Positions 33,232-44,789 of a stretch of DNA of 64,000 nt are shown in pieces. The stretch lies in the NCBI RefSeq assembly GCF_025024155.1, contig NW_026251785.1, positions 1 to 64,000 of the forward strand, in the 5' to 3' direction. The position numbers and the translations under genes are program-made. This DNA comes from Gamsiella multidivaricata (Eukaryota; Mortierellomycota; Mortierellomycetes; Mortierellales; Mortierellaceae). The notes below the pieces were generated by a model. That model made no database searches, was not told the origin of the DNA, and worked only from the letters and a program-made list of their open reading frames with translations. Within the stretch, counting starts at the first letter, position 1. Each line of letters starts with the position of its first letter.

Positions 33232-35330
33232 CTAGCTGTTAAGAACTTGTTCACTAAAGGACGAATAGACAATCGCCGAGAAAGCCTGGAGCTCCTTGAC
33301 CATCGCCAGACTCTCGACATACTCGTTCGGGACCCCGTTGATGATCAAATGCACCTGTCGTGCAACCAGCGGTAGAAGCGTCGCCAGCGGCACCTCCCGA
33401 TCCACATCCTCATCGTCTTCAATCTCTTCGATCCCGCTCGTCATCCTTGGTGGGGATAGCAGGAAGGGATTGAACGTTGGTTGAAGCGCTAGGTTAAACC
33501 GTGCAAATGTTGTGGACACGGTCGATGTGAGGACAGTCGCAAAGTCGACACTGTCAATGAAATCCCGTGTCTCGTCCAGCAGATTACGAAGCACCGGGTC
33601 CACGATCAGATCGAATTCGTCCACACCGCCTGCCCTGAGTACCTCGCGTTCCTCTGCGGGGTCGTCGGGCAGCATGTATTCGCGCATGCTATGTGGTGTC
33701 AGTACAATGTAAAATATTGTTAATGAGAGAAATTCTTTCCAGCTTTAGTTTTAGGCGGCTCTAGGACGCCGACTTACTTGACAGGGACACGCTTGCCATT
33801 CTCCTCGGTGTACTCGAGTCGGGCGCGGATTTCGCCCAATAGATCTGAAAACTCCTTGGCATTGAACGTCCTCTTCAGTGAAATGCTATTTTTTCCCCCA
33901 ACGTGAAGATCAAATCCAATTAGGACCACATTCCGCACAAAAAAAAAAATAAGCTCCTTTCAAATAATCGACAACGGCTTACCTTCCAACGACATCCTCA
34001 ATAACCACTCGGACCTTCTCGCTCCATCGGCGCCATCCCTCGTGCAGGAGCCAGTAACTGAACGTCAGATACTTCTTCTCAGTTTGAAAGTCCAACAATC
34101 CGTTTGTCGAGGTCAGCGATCCCTTGGTCGAGGGCGATTCCATGCGGTAGGATGCGTCCGTAGTATTGGAGAGCGCCACCACCGAAGACACATATGTGAA
34201 TCGGCCCAACAGGTTGAGTTGAACCTGAGTGAGCAGTGTCAAGAATGTGAGCGAGTAGAGCGCGGTGACAGTGCGAGTGAACGACATGATCTTGAGCTCG
34301 TTCCAGAGCTCCAGCTTGGTGCGGCGATCCATGGCTGCCTGGACCTCGTCCTTGATCAATACTGGTGCTGGTGCTGGTGCTGGTGCTGGTGCTGCTGATA
34401 GAAGGTCCGTTGAGGTTTCTTCGGCTGTGGCTGCTGTTGGGGCGGAATCCTTCTCCTCGGGTTGTGTTTGGATCTCGGGTGCTGATCCGTGGGCAGTTAC
34501 TCCCTCGTCAGAAGCCTCCTTTGCGACGGTCTCGGAGGCGGTGTTGTCAGCCTCTGTTGTACCGCCGTTGACCTTGGACTGTTCTTCCGATTCATGCTGT
34601 GAATCAGGATTTTCTGTTCCTGACTCTTGTTCGTCCTTCTTTTCCGTAGCCTCTTCCGTCTGCCTCAGCTCCTCTGCGGCCTCGGTCTTTGGTTTCTCGC
34701 CGCTCTCATCGCCATTGGCATTTGTTTCAGCTGTTGTCGTAGTCGTGGCCATTGTCGCTGTCGCTACTGCTTCACCTTCTGCAGGTTTGGGTGGCAAGAT
34801 CATGGAGCTGTCTGGTGTGGGCATGGGGGTCGAACGCTGGGACTTGGTCTGTTGCAATTTGACTGTGATCAGTTCAACATTGAGCTCATGAAGCAGCTGA
34901 TCGCCAAGCGTAGGAAGGAGCGAGAGCACTGTGAAGACGCAATCCTGCTGATTCTGCTCGAACCGACGCTTCATGCTAAAAGTCAAGTTCCGACCGATCA
35001 CATTTTCGCACGAGTTTGTGAATGAAAGAGCGGCAAATTTTAATTGATCCAGACAAAGAATATCGCATTAGTCAAAAGAAATGTGGGGATAAAGTAAAGA
35101 GGAAACAGTCGACATTTGAGCGTGGAAGACAACACGAACAACCAATTGAGCCAATTGAGCGTTACGACTTACTTTTCCTTTGCGGTCCGGTTGGCGGCAC
35201 TCTTCTCCTGGAACTCGATCAGCTTGCTCTTGGCGTATTTGCCCATCAGGTAGATGCCGCCTGTCACTCCGGCAGTGACAGCCAGACCGCGACGGTGCCT
35301 GCTGACGAAGCCCTGGACTGCAGATATCAT
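33232..35330 (-). CDS. PEX3: peroxisomal biogenesis factor 3 (Pex3)
   Basis: Four minus-strand exons, 35330-35173, 34975-33983, 33885-33778 and 33688-33232, join in frame to 571 residues. Pex3 is the peroxisomal membrane receptor that docks Pex19 and inserts membrane proteins. An N-terminal membrane segment (LAVTAGVTGGIYLMGKYA) is followed by the conserved MKRRFEQNQQDC and LSLLPTL block, later LWNELKIMSFTRTVTALY, and the C-terminal motif VPLATLLPLVARQVHLIING followed by VPNEYVE and SAIVYSSFS. Compared with the usual ~370-460 residues it carries a roughly 160-residue insertion (about residues 100-260), rich in Glu, Thr and Ala and ending in an Ala-Pro repeat from a (TGGTGC)n microsatellite at 34363-34393. 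The transposon end lies 13 bp beyond the stop codon. The gene is divergent from the Rab prenyltransferase gene. Confidence 0.93.
34363..34393 (+). repeat. (TGGTGC)n hexanucleotide repeat in PEX3
   Basis: About five units; on the coding (minus) strand it encodes an Ala-Pro run. Confidence 0.85.
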
Positions 35331-35960
35331 TAGTGGGAATCGTTCGTGTCCTGCAGACGGGAAGAGGTGAGAGGAATGGGCTAGGAGAGTGAATTAGGAA
35401 TGTAGAGACAGAGGAATGATGAATGCGAGCGAGACGATTGGGGGAAAGGCTCTCCGGGTTTGATGGGTTGGTAAACTCTCATTCTCACGTGAGAATGGAG
35501 ATCCCTTCGTGTCTGTTTTGACGCGCCGTAAGCTCTTATTATGAGGCGATGGGTGCCTTAGTCCTGCACCAATACTTGATATTACTGCCTATGACGCGCC
35601 GGCCAAAGTCGGCGCGTCTGATTACCGCGTAGTACCATGCGCCGCAAAAGATCGAAACCCCACGCGTCTTTGAGCATTCTATTCTCTGCAAGAATAAGAG
35701 CACGCCATATCCCTCCTGATGGGGGCTGTGCGACTGAAAAACACTTCCAGTTGCTCAAAGCGCCACGGCGCGTAAACGACCAACGCGTTGGATGATTGGG
35801 CGGAGGCGGCAACCTCCTGCAATCTAATATTACTGGCAAATCTGATTCTGATCCATGCCCTCTCAAAGTTGTTAGCTCCGTCCGCTAGCCCATTGTCAAC
35901 TCTTCACTCCATTCCACCCCATTCGCCTCAAACTCGGTTCCTTACTCATTCACAACCACC
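35331..35960. promoter_or_regulatory. divergent promoter PEX3 / Rab geranylgeranyltransferase alpha
   Basis: About 630 bases between two divergent start codons. The open frame of 94 codons on the minus strand here shows no recognisable domain. I see no other feature. Confidence 0.5.
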
Positions 35961-38883
35961 ATGGTCCGTTTAAAATATATTCCCACGCATGTGAAGGCCT
36001 TTACCTGCAAAAGAGCAACTACCAAACTTAAAATAAACTTGTCATATAATACATTGCTGCTCATAGGAAGTTCTACACGGACGAAAGAAAGAAAAGGTCG
36101 AGACAGTAGACCTGCTCAAGGCTTGGAAAGAGCGTAAGGATGTTCTCGTGGAGGAATATCGCGGCCTCAAAAACTCACTCAAGGAGATCGTAAGTCGATC
36201 TGAACCATGTCGTTGTCCTACAAAAACAAGTGCTGCTTCTCAAAAGTGGTCCGGGCACATTACTAACCATGTTTCGAACCGTCTTTGGTTCTGCAACTCT
36301 GCGGGGTAGCTTGACTCCAAGAGAAAAGATAGCGATGCACTTCAAATTACGGAAGCGCTTCTTCAAAAGAACCCTGACTATTACTCCATCTGGAATGTAC
36401 GACGAACCATCCTTCTGGAAGGATTCCTGAATGACGCGTAAGCCGTCATTGCGTTAAAAGCAATGCAGATAGCATGGCGAATATAAAAGGTGTTTCTGGA
36501 GACAGCCAACAACAACGATGTCATATTTATCCCTGATCCAAAATAGGAACGAAGAGGCCGCCAACAAGATCTACAACAGCGAGCTCGAGTTTGTGGAAGG
36601 GATTCTGGAGCAGAGCCCAAAGTCGTATTCATTGTGGAACCATCGCCGCTGGTGTCTAGAGCATATGAGCCAGCCTCGCTGGGACAAGGAATTGGCCATG
36701 ATCGACAAGCTCCTCGAGCTCGATGCTCGCAATTGTAAGACCCTGTTCGCCATTGGTCCTTGGTTTTGTGTCTCCTGGATGATAAGGGAGATAGCCTGAG
36801 TGATGTCATGCTGATAGCGCCTGTGTCTCCCTATAGTGCTTTGATGCGCATAGTAAACTGAGTGCTTGAAATTGCCACTAACTTGCTTGGCTGTCATCTT
36901 TTCTGCAACGTATAGTCCATGGATGGGACCACAGGAGATATATCATCAGAGAGCTGGATGCGCAGGACAAGGGTTCAAGCGGCAAAGTTCTCGAGCGCGC
37001 ACAGTCGGAGTTCGACTTTACAACTACAAAGATCAGTCAAAACTCTTCCAACTACTCTGCATGGCACAACAGGGGCACTCTCCTTGGTAAGTTGGCCGAG
37101 AACATGACAGAAGAGGAAAAGATGGTCGCTGTTGACAATGAGTTTGATCTCGTCAAGAATGCCATCCACAAGGATCCTGAAGACCAGAGCGCATGGCTAT
37201 ACGGTCAATGGCTTATTGGAAAAGGTACAGTCGCCCTTTTTCGCCTTGGATATGAAAACCGATACGCTTTTGACAACATAAAACGCCTCAGTTATGGGCA
37301 CTCCTCGCTAAACTCGGCTTTTTATTTATGAAATAGAGGAGAGGAGCGTCTCAATTCTGGGTGCTACCGTCATCTCATTCCATCCTCTGGAGGTCGTGGT
37401 TGCGTTTGATGAAACGGTCAAACTGCGTAATCCACCTACAGTCTCCACGATGTTCGACGAGATTCCAGTTCCACTTAAGGGAAAATGGAAGGCCACAGGA
37501 ACAGACTCTACGGTCGGCACCCTTTGGATCTTTCAGCAGACAGCGGATACTGCATATGGACCGACAGTCGAGATTATCATCTTCGCAGACGACGTTATTC
37601 CCATGAAGACAGGAGGACGACTTGCTTCTGCCGTGTGCTTTGAACTGGAGACATCGCAGCAGAACCTACGTGAGATTTCTGGCCAACTAGGTCGACTGGC
37701 CATCGGAATGAACTTGATGTACGACGTTAGCAAGCGTATTGGATCTGTTCCACCCCCGGATGGCACGCTGGATCCTCAGAAAACGAACCGAAAATACCGG
37801 GTGACCTCGTTGACGACCTCAGATTCGCTTCAGGACAGAGTGGAATTGCTAGAGCGCGAGATTGCAGTGGTCAGAGAGCTTGTCGAGCTGGAACCAGATT
37901 GCAAATGTAAGAAGGGCGCCAAGATGTTTGCTACTTGATTCAAGGATACAAATGATGGCTTTATTCTGACGGGTGTAACTTTGTGCTGTCATACTGTAGG
38001 GCCGATCCAGATCCTTTCAAAGCTGCTCTCTGAGCTGCGAAAGACTGTCAGTATCCAGTCGTCACAAGCCAAGCAACTCGACGACGAGTGCATTGAACTG
38101 CAGGAAAAGCTGATCCTCATCGATCCTCTGCGCCAGGAGCGATATGAAGACCGCCGTAAGTCGTCCTTTTCTCATTCATTCAAGGCCCTCTGCAGACGAT
38201 CTTCCAGCACCCAATGCCATTCTAACCACACATTTTATCATTATGATACTGCAGGCACACAGCTAGTCTTTGACCGTGAGACATCGCATATCATCAAGGA
38301 CTCGAAACGCTTCCCCGAGATAGAGTTCGCAGATGAACAGCCGCAAGATATGGACCTCTCGATGCGTGGAATGACACACATCCCAATCTCGTCGTATTTG
38401 ATGCATCTGCACACCCTGAACCTGGACTCAAACGAAATTACGTCGACTCGCTTCCTTCGTAACCTGATCCATGTGCGCCGTGTGATCCTATCCAATAACC
38501 TAATTAAGCGACTCGAGGGCATACAACACTTGCCGTGTATTGAGTTTTTGTCGCTGGAGAACAACCTGGTTGCCAAGTGGGAGGATGTAGTTGCAGGATT
38601 TATGTTCTGGCAAGAGGGCAAGCTGGGACAGACTGGAGGAAATGTCAAAGTCCTGCTAGGAAACAACGTTGTAGTCGAGAACGAGGGCGGTGAATATGTG
38701 CTGGAGAAGCGGTGGGAGGACGTGGGCGAAGTAGGAGTTGAGATCCAATGGCAGGCTGAAGAAGTACGATTGGAAGAGGAGACACTCATCGAGGCCGAGG
38801 GTACTGAAGCCATTGGGCACACGTTCCTGGAAGGCACTCGGCGCGTCAGCACTACCGTGGTCGAGTTTGATGCTGGCCATTGA
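35961..38883 (+). CDS. BET4: Rab geranylgeranyltransferase (type II) alpha subunit with Ig-like and LRR domains
   Basis: Eight exons, 35961-35963, 36067-36189, 36310-36437, 36547-36734, 36916-37224, 37337-37906, 38000-38155 and 38255-38883, join in frame to 701 residues. The alpha subunit holds Rab GTPases and escort protein for geranylgeranylation. It starts M-EVLHGRKKEKVET, like the animal MHGR start, and has the prenyltransferase-alpha repeats YYSIWNVRR, SYSLWNHRRW, FHGWDHRRYII, YSAWHNRG and QSAWLYGQWL. After these comes a beta-rich Ig-like insert (VISFHPLEVVVAFDETV onward), then EPDCKWPIQILSKLL and DPLRQERYEDR. The C-terminal part has leucine-rich repeats (DLSMRGMTHI, LHTLNLDSNEI, VRRVILSNNLI, IEFLSLENNLV). 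This is the mammalian RabGGTA architecture; yeast Bet4 has only the helical part. Exon 1 is inferred to encode only the initiator Met, with a GTCCGT donor. Confidence 0.9.
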
Positions 38884-40212
38884 AGGACCCCGATACATTG
38901 GAGTCTGTTGCTGTTGCATAGGTGCAATGCATACACAAATATATTCTTGTTGTCAAATATGCGTATTCTGACTGTTGTCTTCGTGGAAACATCCCTCGAT
39001 CGAGCTGCTGCTGCTGTGTATGTATGTACCTTGGCCTCTGCTTGGTCCCTCTTTTAATTATTTTTTTGGCTGCGACTTTTGTCGTGTTAGAGTTGGGTCA
39101 TGCCACCCAACAACTGCAACCTGTTCCTCAGTTATCTACCATGCATATCGCCGCAACATCGATTTACGTACGGCACCCTCTCAGCCTTGTTCCATCGAGG
39201 ACAATGAACCCCTGCCTGGCGCTTGGCATGCGTAAAATTGGGGATGTTCTCCTGTCGATTCTTGGCCCCAAAACTGGCTGTTTCAAATGCAATGGGGCGA
39301 TAGAAGATACCATCCATGTCAATACGCTGCGCTCTTTTCCCTTTGGCTATTCCTTTCCATTGTTTGGTCATCAATATCGCTCATTGTGCTCCATCCAACT
39401 CGTGGAGCAATCACGGCTCTCCTGATGGAAATGCCTGTGATAATACATTGCATTCCGGCTATGGGTTATTGCGGATCAAAGGCGGAAGGCGAAACGTCAG
39501 AGCTATAATTGAGGGACCGAATTCGGGAGCGCTGAAGACCCCGCTAGGGAGCTCAGGCGAAGACAAGGAGTAGTAGAACGCATTGGACTAGGCTTGGGCC
39601 CAGGCTATTTTTTTATGGTCCTTATATCCAATGGCTCCATGGCTCAGATATGGGCACATGGTGCGCAAGCACAAGAGCGGGCAGGCGGTGATGACATGAC
39701 ATGACATATCAAGCAGAGCTGAATATTATGCTACTTACTACTACGCCCGAATGCTAAGGCAGGTTTTCCATGACAACAGTAATAGAATGAAGAGCTTGCC
39801 CCTCCTCTTTAGGAGCCAGAGGGCAAACGGAACAAAGAAGGCAATAATGTTCATCCGCTCTGTAGTATGTGTTGGGTTGTAAAAGGGTTGCCGTGTATTC
39901 TATCATCTATACCATCGACACTCATTAACGACCGACTCTCTTTTGTTTGAATACAATCACATTCCAGCTCTTCTGCCCAGCTCATTCAGTCATTACCCAA
40001 CAACACCAGTCAGTTCGACTTCTCATTCCTCTCCTCGCTTTTTGCATTCCTCCCATTCCTCACAGAAACCATTCCCCCTCTCTCCCTCCCTCCCTCCCGT
40101 TAAGTTTCTCAGGCACAGCAAGTTAATTGGCCAGTCCTATCACCCCTGTTTCTCGTTTATTTCGTTTATTTCGTTTATTTCGATTAAGCATTTTTTCACA
40201 CAAACCTCCGCA
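38884..40212 (+). other. intergenic, no gene seen
   Basis: 1.3 kb without a recognisable coding region. The last ~250 bases form the C/T-rich leader of the F-box gene and contain three copies of TCGTTTATT around 40158-40184. The open frame of the F-box gene runs on upstream but has no ATG there. Confidence 0.55.
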
Positions 40213-43200
40213 ATGGACAAAATTTCGTCATCGAACTACCCGCTGCCCTCTCCCAAAATGGTCAGGTCCAACCTGCCCGAAGAATGCCTTGTCATGATTT
40301 TCCAGCATCTGCGTCATGACCGGTCCACTCTCCATGCTCTCCTTCAAGTGGACCACCAATTCTTCCGCTTGGCTGTCCCCGTTCTCTACAGATCCCCCTT
40401 TCGATTACTTGAATCCAAAGCAGAGTCATGGTCGTGGGTCGAGAGAACACAGCGACAGGTTCTCCTGCTGCAATTGTTTATGCGTGCTGTCCAGATCAAG
40501 CAATCAGATCGATTAGAGGGCAAATATGCACTGAGGCAGCGGCGAATGCAGCAGCAGGATAGAATGGACAACGATAACGATATCTACCCGCACCGGATCA
40601 GCACTCACACTAAAGATTCTTGCGACAAAGACAAAAAAAAGGCCAAGGACAGCAGCAAGGCTGGAACAGAGACGGTGAAAGGGGATGATCCTGCAGAGGA
40701 GAAACAGCAGCTGACCAGGTCCTTGCGCTTCAGCACCACGCTCTCGAAGAGGAGGAAACAGCAGTGGTGGTCCAAGAGACGCACCTCCACGTCCCCATCT
40801 CCGTCCCCATCTCCGTCCCCATCCCTGTCGTTCGGTCAATCATTCTCTCAGCCATCTATTTCAAAAAAGGAAAGCAATCTTACTGATGTCCCTGGGAAGG
40901 TTCAGGAAGGTCGACAGACGGGACTAACCCTTTTTCGCGAACACACACCTGCAGCCGCATCATCAACGGCAACACAAACGCCCACGACAACAACAGCAAC
41001 GACGACTAATGGTCTCTCTGATTCATCTGCTCAGCAAACAGCCAAGCAACGACAACAGCAACAGGCTTCAACTGTATATGTCTCTCTGGATGGTAGCACG
41101 CAATCTACGGATCTATTTATGTCGATCCCTGGAGAGTATCACAGCCAACCCTGGCGCAGCAATCTACAGAGTGACCCGTTCCCGAAACCCAACCTTCTAG
41201 ATTGGGGGAGCCGCCAATCAAGAGACCAGCGCCATGTCAGTATCTATCTTGGTCCATCTCGGATCTCTGACACGTGCGAGCACAGTGACTCTAACGACAC
41301 ACCTGCAAGCGACGATCCATTTTTTCTAGGGGAAGCCTCAGACAGTTCGCTCACAGATGAGGAGGACACGGACCACTATGACCGCCATCAGTTTTCTGCA
41401 GACTCTACGGACATCGAATACGACTATGATGCCCAGCACGAGGACTCGTTTGTGGAGACAATCTTTTCGCCAGGACTCACCACTCTTGACCCTCAGCTTG
41501 GTCCTTTCAGTCCGAAAAAAGATAATAGCGGCACTAGAAACTGGGCGCAGACACTTCAGCAGCGGCTAGGCAGCATCAGCGGAAGTAATGACGGTGGCTA
41601 CAGCTGTCAGGAGTCGGCATCCGCCATGGACACACGTTTGATGACTGACTATTTGGCCTACTATGTCGAGCACGACCATCCGCGGCTGGCGCGAGTTCTC
41701 CCCTCCATCTTTCCCAATCTTCCTGCAGAGAGCTTTGACCAACTGCTTACATCAAAGGTACCCTCTGCAGCCGCTCCGTCTTCAGAAGGATCCTCATCCC
41801 CGAGTCATCCTATGCTCAGTATCTTTCACTCGCTCCAGCAATCGCATAAGACCGCCCAGAACCTAGAGAGGGCGCACTCGGCACACATCCGAGTGGAAAG
41901 GGATCTGCTACACCATTCTCCACAGAGAATCAGGACACTCTCACTGTCGGCATCTCGGATCCAAGCTATTACTCCTCCACCGCAGCGCCACCCTCTTCCC
42001 TCGAAGACTGGGTCTCGGTCGATGCTACCAGGCCGACTTACTGTATCGCCGTTTTCATCGTTAATGTCTCTCCTTTCCTCGTCACCGTTCTCAAAATCCT
42101 CGACCGCCCCTGTATCTTCGGCCTCATCGTGGCACTCCTCCGCGTCAACCTCGACAGTGTTCTCGTCCCTGTCAGACCACTCTACTACGCCATCCTCCAT
42201 TTGTGCGGGTTCATCCTATTCATGGACGGGTGTACCTTCGCTTAGCAAGCTGAACCGCCTTTATCGGGTCGAGCTGTACGACATTCATCACGATTTTGAT
42301 GTCGAGGCCGTCGTCAGTTTCTTTACGCTGCATGACAGGACCTACGACACTATTCGAGAGGTCAAGGTGGGTGGACCAAACGATCTTGGACGATGGAGCC
42401 ATCCAGGAGTAATCCAGATCCTACAGGCCCTGAGGACTGTCAAGCTGCTGGACATGATCGAGTGGAGGGAGGCGACAAAGTACTTGGATCAGATCCCGAC
42501 TCGACATTTGGAGACGCTGCTCTTGGGGAATGTGCGGATGACTACGATACAGGGCTCAGACTCAGTGACCATGTCCAATGCGAACAACGACGACAACACA
42601 ACTAGCAATACGGCAAATGAGGAGGAAGAAGACGAAGAAGGACAACAACATCCACAGATTCAGGCTTTACAGCGATGCAGACAGCTCCGGGAGCTACGGA
42701 TGCCAGTACTGATCGATGGTCTCTTCGAATGGGCCGTTCAGGAGCGTCAGCATCGAGTCGAGTCGATCTCCCCCTCCACATGCCCAAGCCCACGTGTCTC
42801 TCGAACCTATGCATCATTCCACTACCTCAGAGAGGATGATCCTAGCCCCGTGCGACTGGAGAACGTTCACTTGAGCGGGACGAGCACTGGCCCGCTGATC
42901 TCGACGTTGATCCATGTGGTCGATGCCTTTCGGGATTCGATCCAGGTGTTGCAGAGCACCTCGTGGATGGATTCGACCGAGACACTGTCCTGCTGCCTGA
43001 ATCTGTCTTGGACGTGGTGTCTGCCGCAGCTGCAGGTGTTGGATCTGCAGGGCGAGATTGCGTTTCGGTTTCGGATTCAGACATTGCAGCACTGTTCGAT
43101 GCTTCGGGTATTAAGGCTGTCGCTCCCACATTCAGTGTTGCGGTCATCGACTGCGCGATCTGTGGTTGCAACGGGGCAACATGATGATGACGATGCTGCT

Positions 43201-43695
43201 GCTGCTGTTGATGTGCATCCTTTGACGAGCGGCGTGGCATGCGAACGTAGAGAACAGCCGTTGTGCTCTCTTGCAGACTATTTTGGTCGTCAAGTCAGCC
43301 CTATCCCGTCACAGTGCAGCAGCGTTGTTAATGGTAACAACAGCAGTACGCCCTTTCAGAGGCTACAGGAACTCAAGTTAGTCGGAGATTGGGGTCTGAC
43401 GGATGAGTCGCTGCTAGGAATTGCGGATGCGATGCCAAGACTAACACGGCTGTCGCTTCTGCGGTGTGATAATGAAGCACTGACAGCCCAAGGGTTAATC
43501 CACGCGTTGCCGAGTCTGCGACAGCGACCGCAAGAGCAGGAAAGAGTATATCGGTGTCGGGTTAGGTGGTTGCAGGTTAGCAAGGGTTGGCAGGGTGAGC
43601 TGGAGGCAGCATTGGCGGATCGGGACAAGTATAAGGACCTTGTGGATGCGGTGGAGGGAGGTGTGTGTCCACTTGAGATCGCCTATCAGTACTAA
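40213..43695 (+). CDS. F-box / leucine-rich-repeat protein
   Basis: A single-exon 1160-residue protein starting at the first ATG of a longer open frame. Residues ~17-60 (LPEECLVMIFQHLRHDRSTL, then LQVDHQFFRLAVPVLYRS) form a typical F-box, which recruits Skp1-Cullin ubiquitin ligases. A long low-complexity middle (about 90-640) has Ser-Pro and Thr repeats, including a 12-bp DNA repeat near 40795-40830, and acidic patches. Leucine-rich-repeat-like stretches begin near residue 680 (SLSKLNRLYRVELYDIHHDF) and end with LKLVGDWGLTDESLLGIADA and LTRLSLLRCDNEALTAQGL, which read as the substrate-binding part. The target protein is unknown. Large F-box/LRR families of this kind are common in Mortierellomycotina (established knowledge), so this is probably one paralogue among many. 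Confidence 0.85.
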   Translation: MDKISSSNYPLPSPKMVRSNLPEECLVMIFQHLRHDRSTLHALLQVDHQFFRLAVPVLYRSPFRLLESKAESWSWVERTQRQVLLLQLFMRAVQIKQSDRLEGKYALRQRRMQQQDRMDNDNDIYPHRISTHTKDSCDKDKKKAKDSSKAGTETVKGDDPAEEKQQLTRSLRFSTTLSKRRKQQWWSKRRTSTSPSPSPSPSPSLSFGQSFSQPSISKKESNLTDVPGKVQEGRQTGLTLFREHTPAAASSTATQTPTTTTATTTNGLSDSSAQQTAKQRQQQQASTVYVSLDGSTQSTDLFMSIPGEYHSQPWRSNLQSDPFPKPNLLDWGSRQSRDQRHVSIYLGPSRISDTCEHSDSNDTPASDDPFFLGEASDSSLTDEEDTDHYDRHQFSADSTDIEYDYDAQHEDSFVETIFSPGLTTLDPQLGPFSPKKDNSGTRNWAQTLQQRLGSISGSNDGGYSCQESASAMDTRLMTDYLAYYVEHDHPRLARVLPSIFPNLPAESFDQLLTSKVPSAAAPSSEGSSSPSHPMLSIFHSLQQSHKTAQNLERAHSAHIRVERDLLHHSPQRIRTLSLSASRIQAITPPPQRHPLPSKTGSRSMLPGRLTVSPFSSLMSLLSSSPFSKSSTAPVSSASSWHSSASTSTVFSSLSDHSTTPSSICAGSSYSWTGVPSLSKLNRLYRVELYDIHHDFDVEAVVSFFTLHDRTYDTIREVKVGGPNDLGRWSHPGVIQILQALRTVKLLDMIEWREATKYLDQIPTRHLETLLLGNVRMTTIQGSDSVTMSNANNDDNTTSNTANEEEEDEEGQQHPQIQALQRCRQLRELRMPVLIDGLFEWAVQERQHRVESISPSTCPSPRVSRTYASFHYLREDDPSPVRLENVHLSGTSTGPLISTLIHVVDAFRDSIQVLQSTSWMDSTETLSCCLNLSWTWCLPQLQVLDLQGEIAFRFRIQTLQHCSMLRVLRLSLPHSVLRSSTARSVVATGQHDDDDAAAAVDVHPLTSGVACERREQPLCSLADYFGRQVSPIPSQCSSVVNGNNSSTPFQRLQELKLVGDWGLTDESLLGIADAMPRLTRLSLLRCDNEALTAQGLIHALPSLRQRPQEQERVYRCRVRWLQVSKGWQGELEAALADRDKYKDLVDAVEGGVCPLEIAYQY

Positions 43696-44789
43696 AAATA
43701 AAATGAGATAGTGGGCGTAATAGCTGCTTTCATGAGTACAAAAAAATTTTGTGTATTTTTTTTTCTCAGGAAGAAAAAAGCCTTTTTTCTCTCTCTGTAA
43801 TAATGAGTAGCGCAGAGAATGGCGGAAGTGAAGAAAATAAAAATAAAAACGAGACGAGACAAAAGAAGGATGTAGGGAAAGAAAGGAATGCGGGAGAAGT
43901 AATTGATCGCTCCTCATGCAGATTATATTTTGCTATGCTCATCGCGTGTGGGCATTCAATCGCTGTTTAGGTTTATAAATGAGTTTAGTTTGATTCGATT
44001 GCGTGAGCTAAATCTAAATAGAGTGTGCGAAAAAGAGTCTCGTTCAACGCAGACGATCATTATCCAAAGAAGAGGATAAGAATGAGGATGAAGATGAAGA
44101 CGAGGATGAGGATGAGGCTGGAGTAGCTTACTATATAGAAAGTGCATGTCATTCTCAGCCCCTCCTTTTCTCAATTATTACTATTGTCTATCGCGACAGC
44201 CCTGCTAGGCTGTCGTTGCAGCCAAGTAACTGGGGGATGAAACAAGCAAATCCAGGGCAGTAATATAACTTGTTAGGTGCGGTTTCACTCTATTACTGAT
44301 AAAGAATAATTCATGTCCCCTCCCACACATTCACACTCACACACTCACACACTCTCACTCAAGCTCATCCATGCAAGTGTGCATGTGTGTGTATATAAGC
44401 GAGACACTGGGCCGCTCAGTCCCTATCCCCGCCTTCAGTTCGCCCCGTCCAGCCCAATTGCTCTCTTCTCCTTCTTCCCCCTCTTCTCCCTCTACTCTTT
44501 CTTCTCCCTGCTCATCTTTCTTTCTCATCAGTCCTGTCCCCTCATCGCCCCTTCACTCCCTTCACCTCATCCTCATTCCTCATTCCTCGTTCCTCGTTCC
44601 TCATTCCTCATTCTTCATCTCTTTCCTCCTCGACTCTTTCCTTGTAAAGGAAATAAAAGGCTGCGTGCTCTTCCTTCCTTAATTCCTCTTCCTGAAGCGA
44701 ACTCTTCCTTTTTAATATAATTTGTTTTTCATTGCCACCATCACCCCCTCCCTCTATCACTCCCTCTCTCACTCACTCAAACTCACTCA
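43696..44789 (+). promoter_or_regulatory. intergenic region with pyrimidine-rich leader
   Basis: No gene seen. A purine-rich GATGAGGAT-type repeat lies near 44065-44120. A C/T-rich leader with repeated CATTCCTC-like units at about 44575-44625 precedes the PAP2_C gene. Confidence 0.5.

Noticed and set aside
35582..35866. Minus-strand open frame of 94 codons between PEX3 and the Rab prenyltransferase gene
   Set aside because: No domain, and it sits in a divergent promoter region.
39943..40212. Upstream 90-codon extension of the F-box protein
   Set aside because: The frame is open but has no ATG; composition is that of a C/T-rich leader, so the ATG at 40213 is used.
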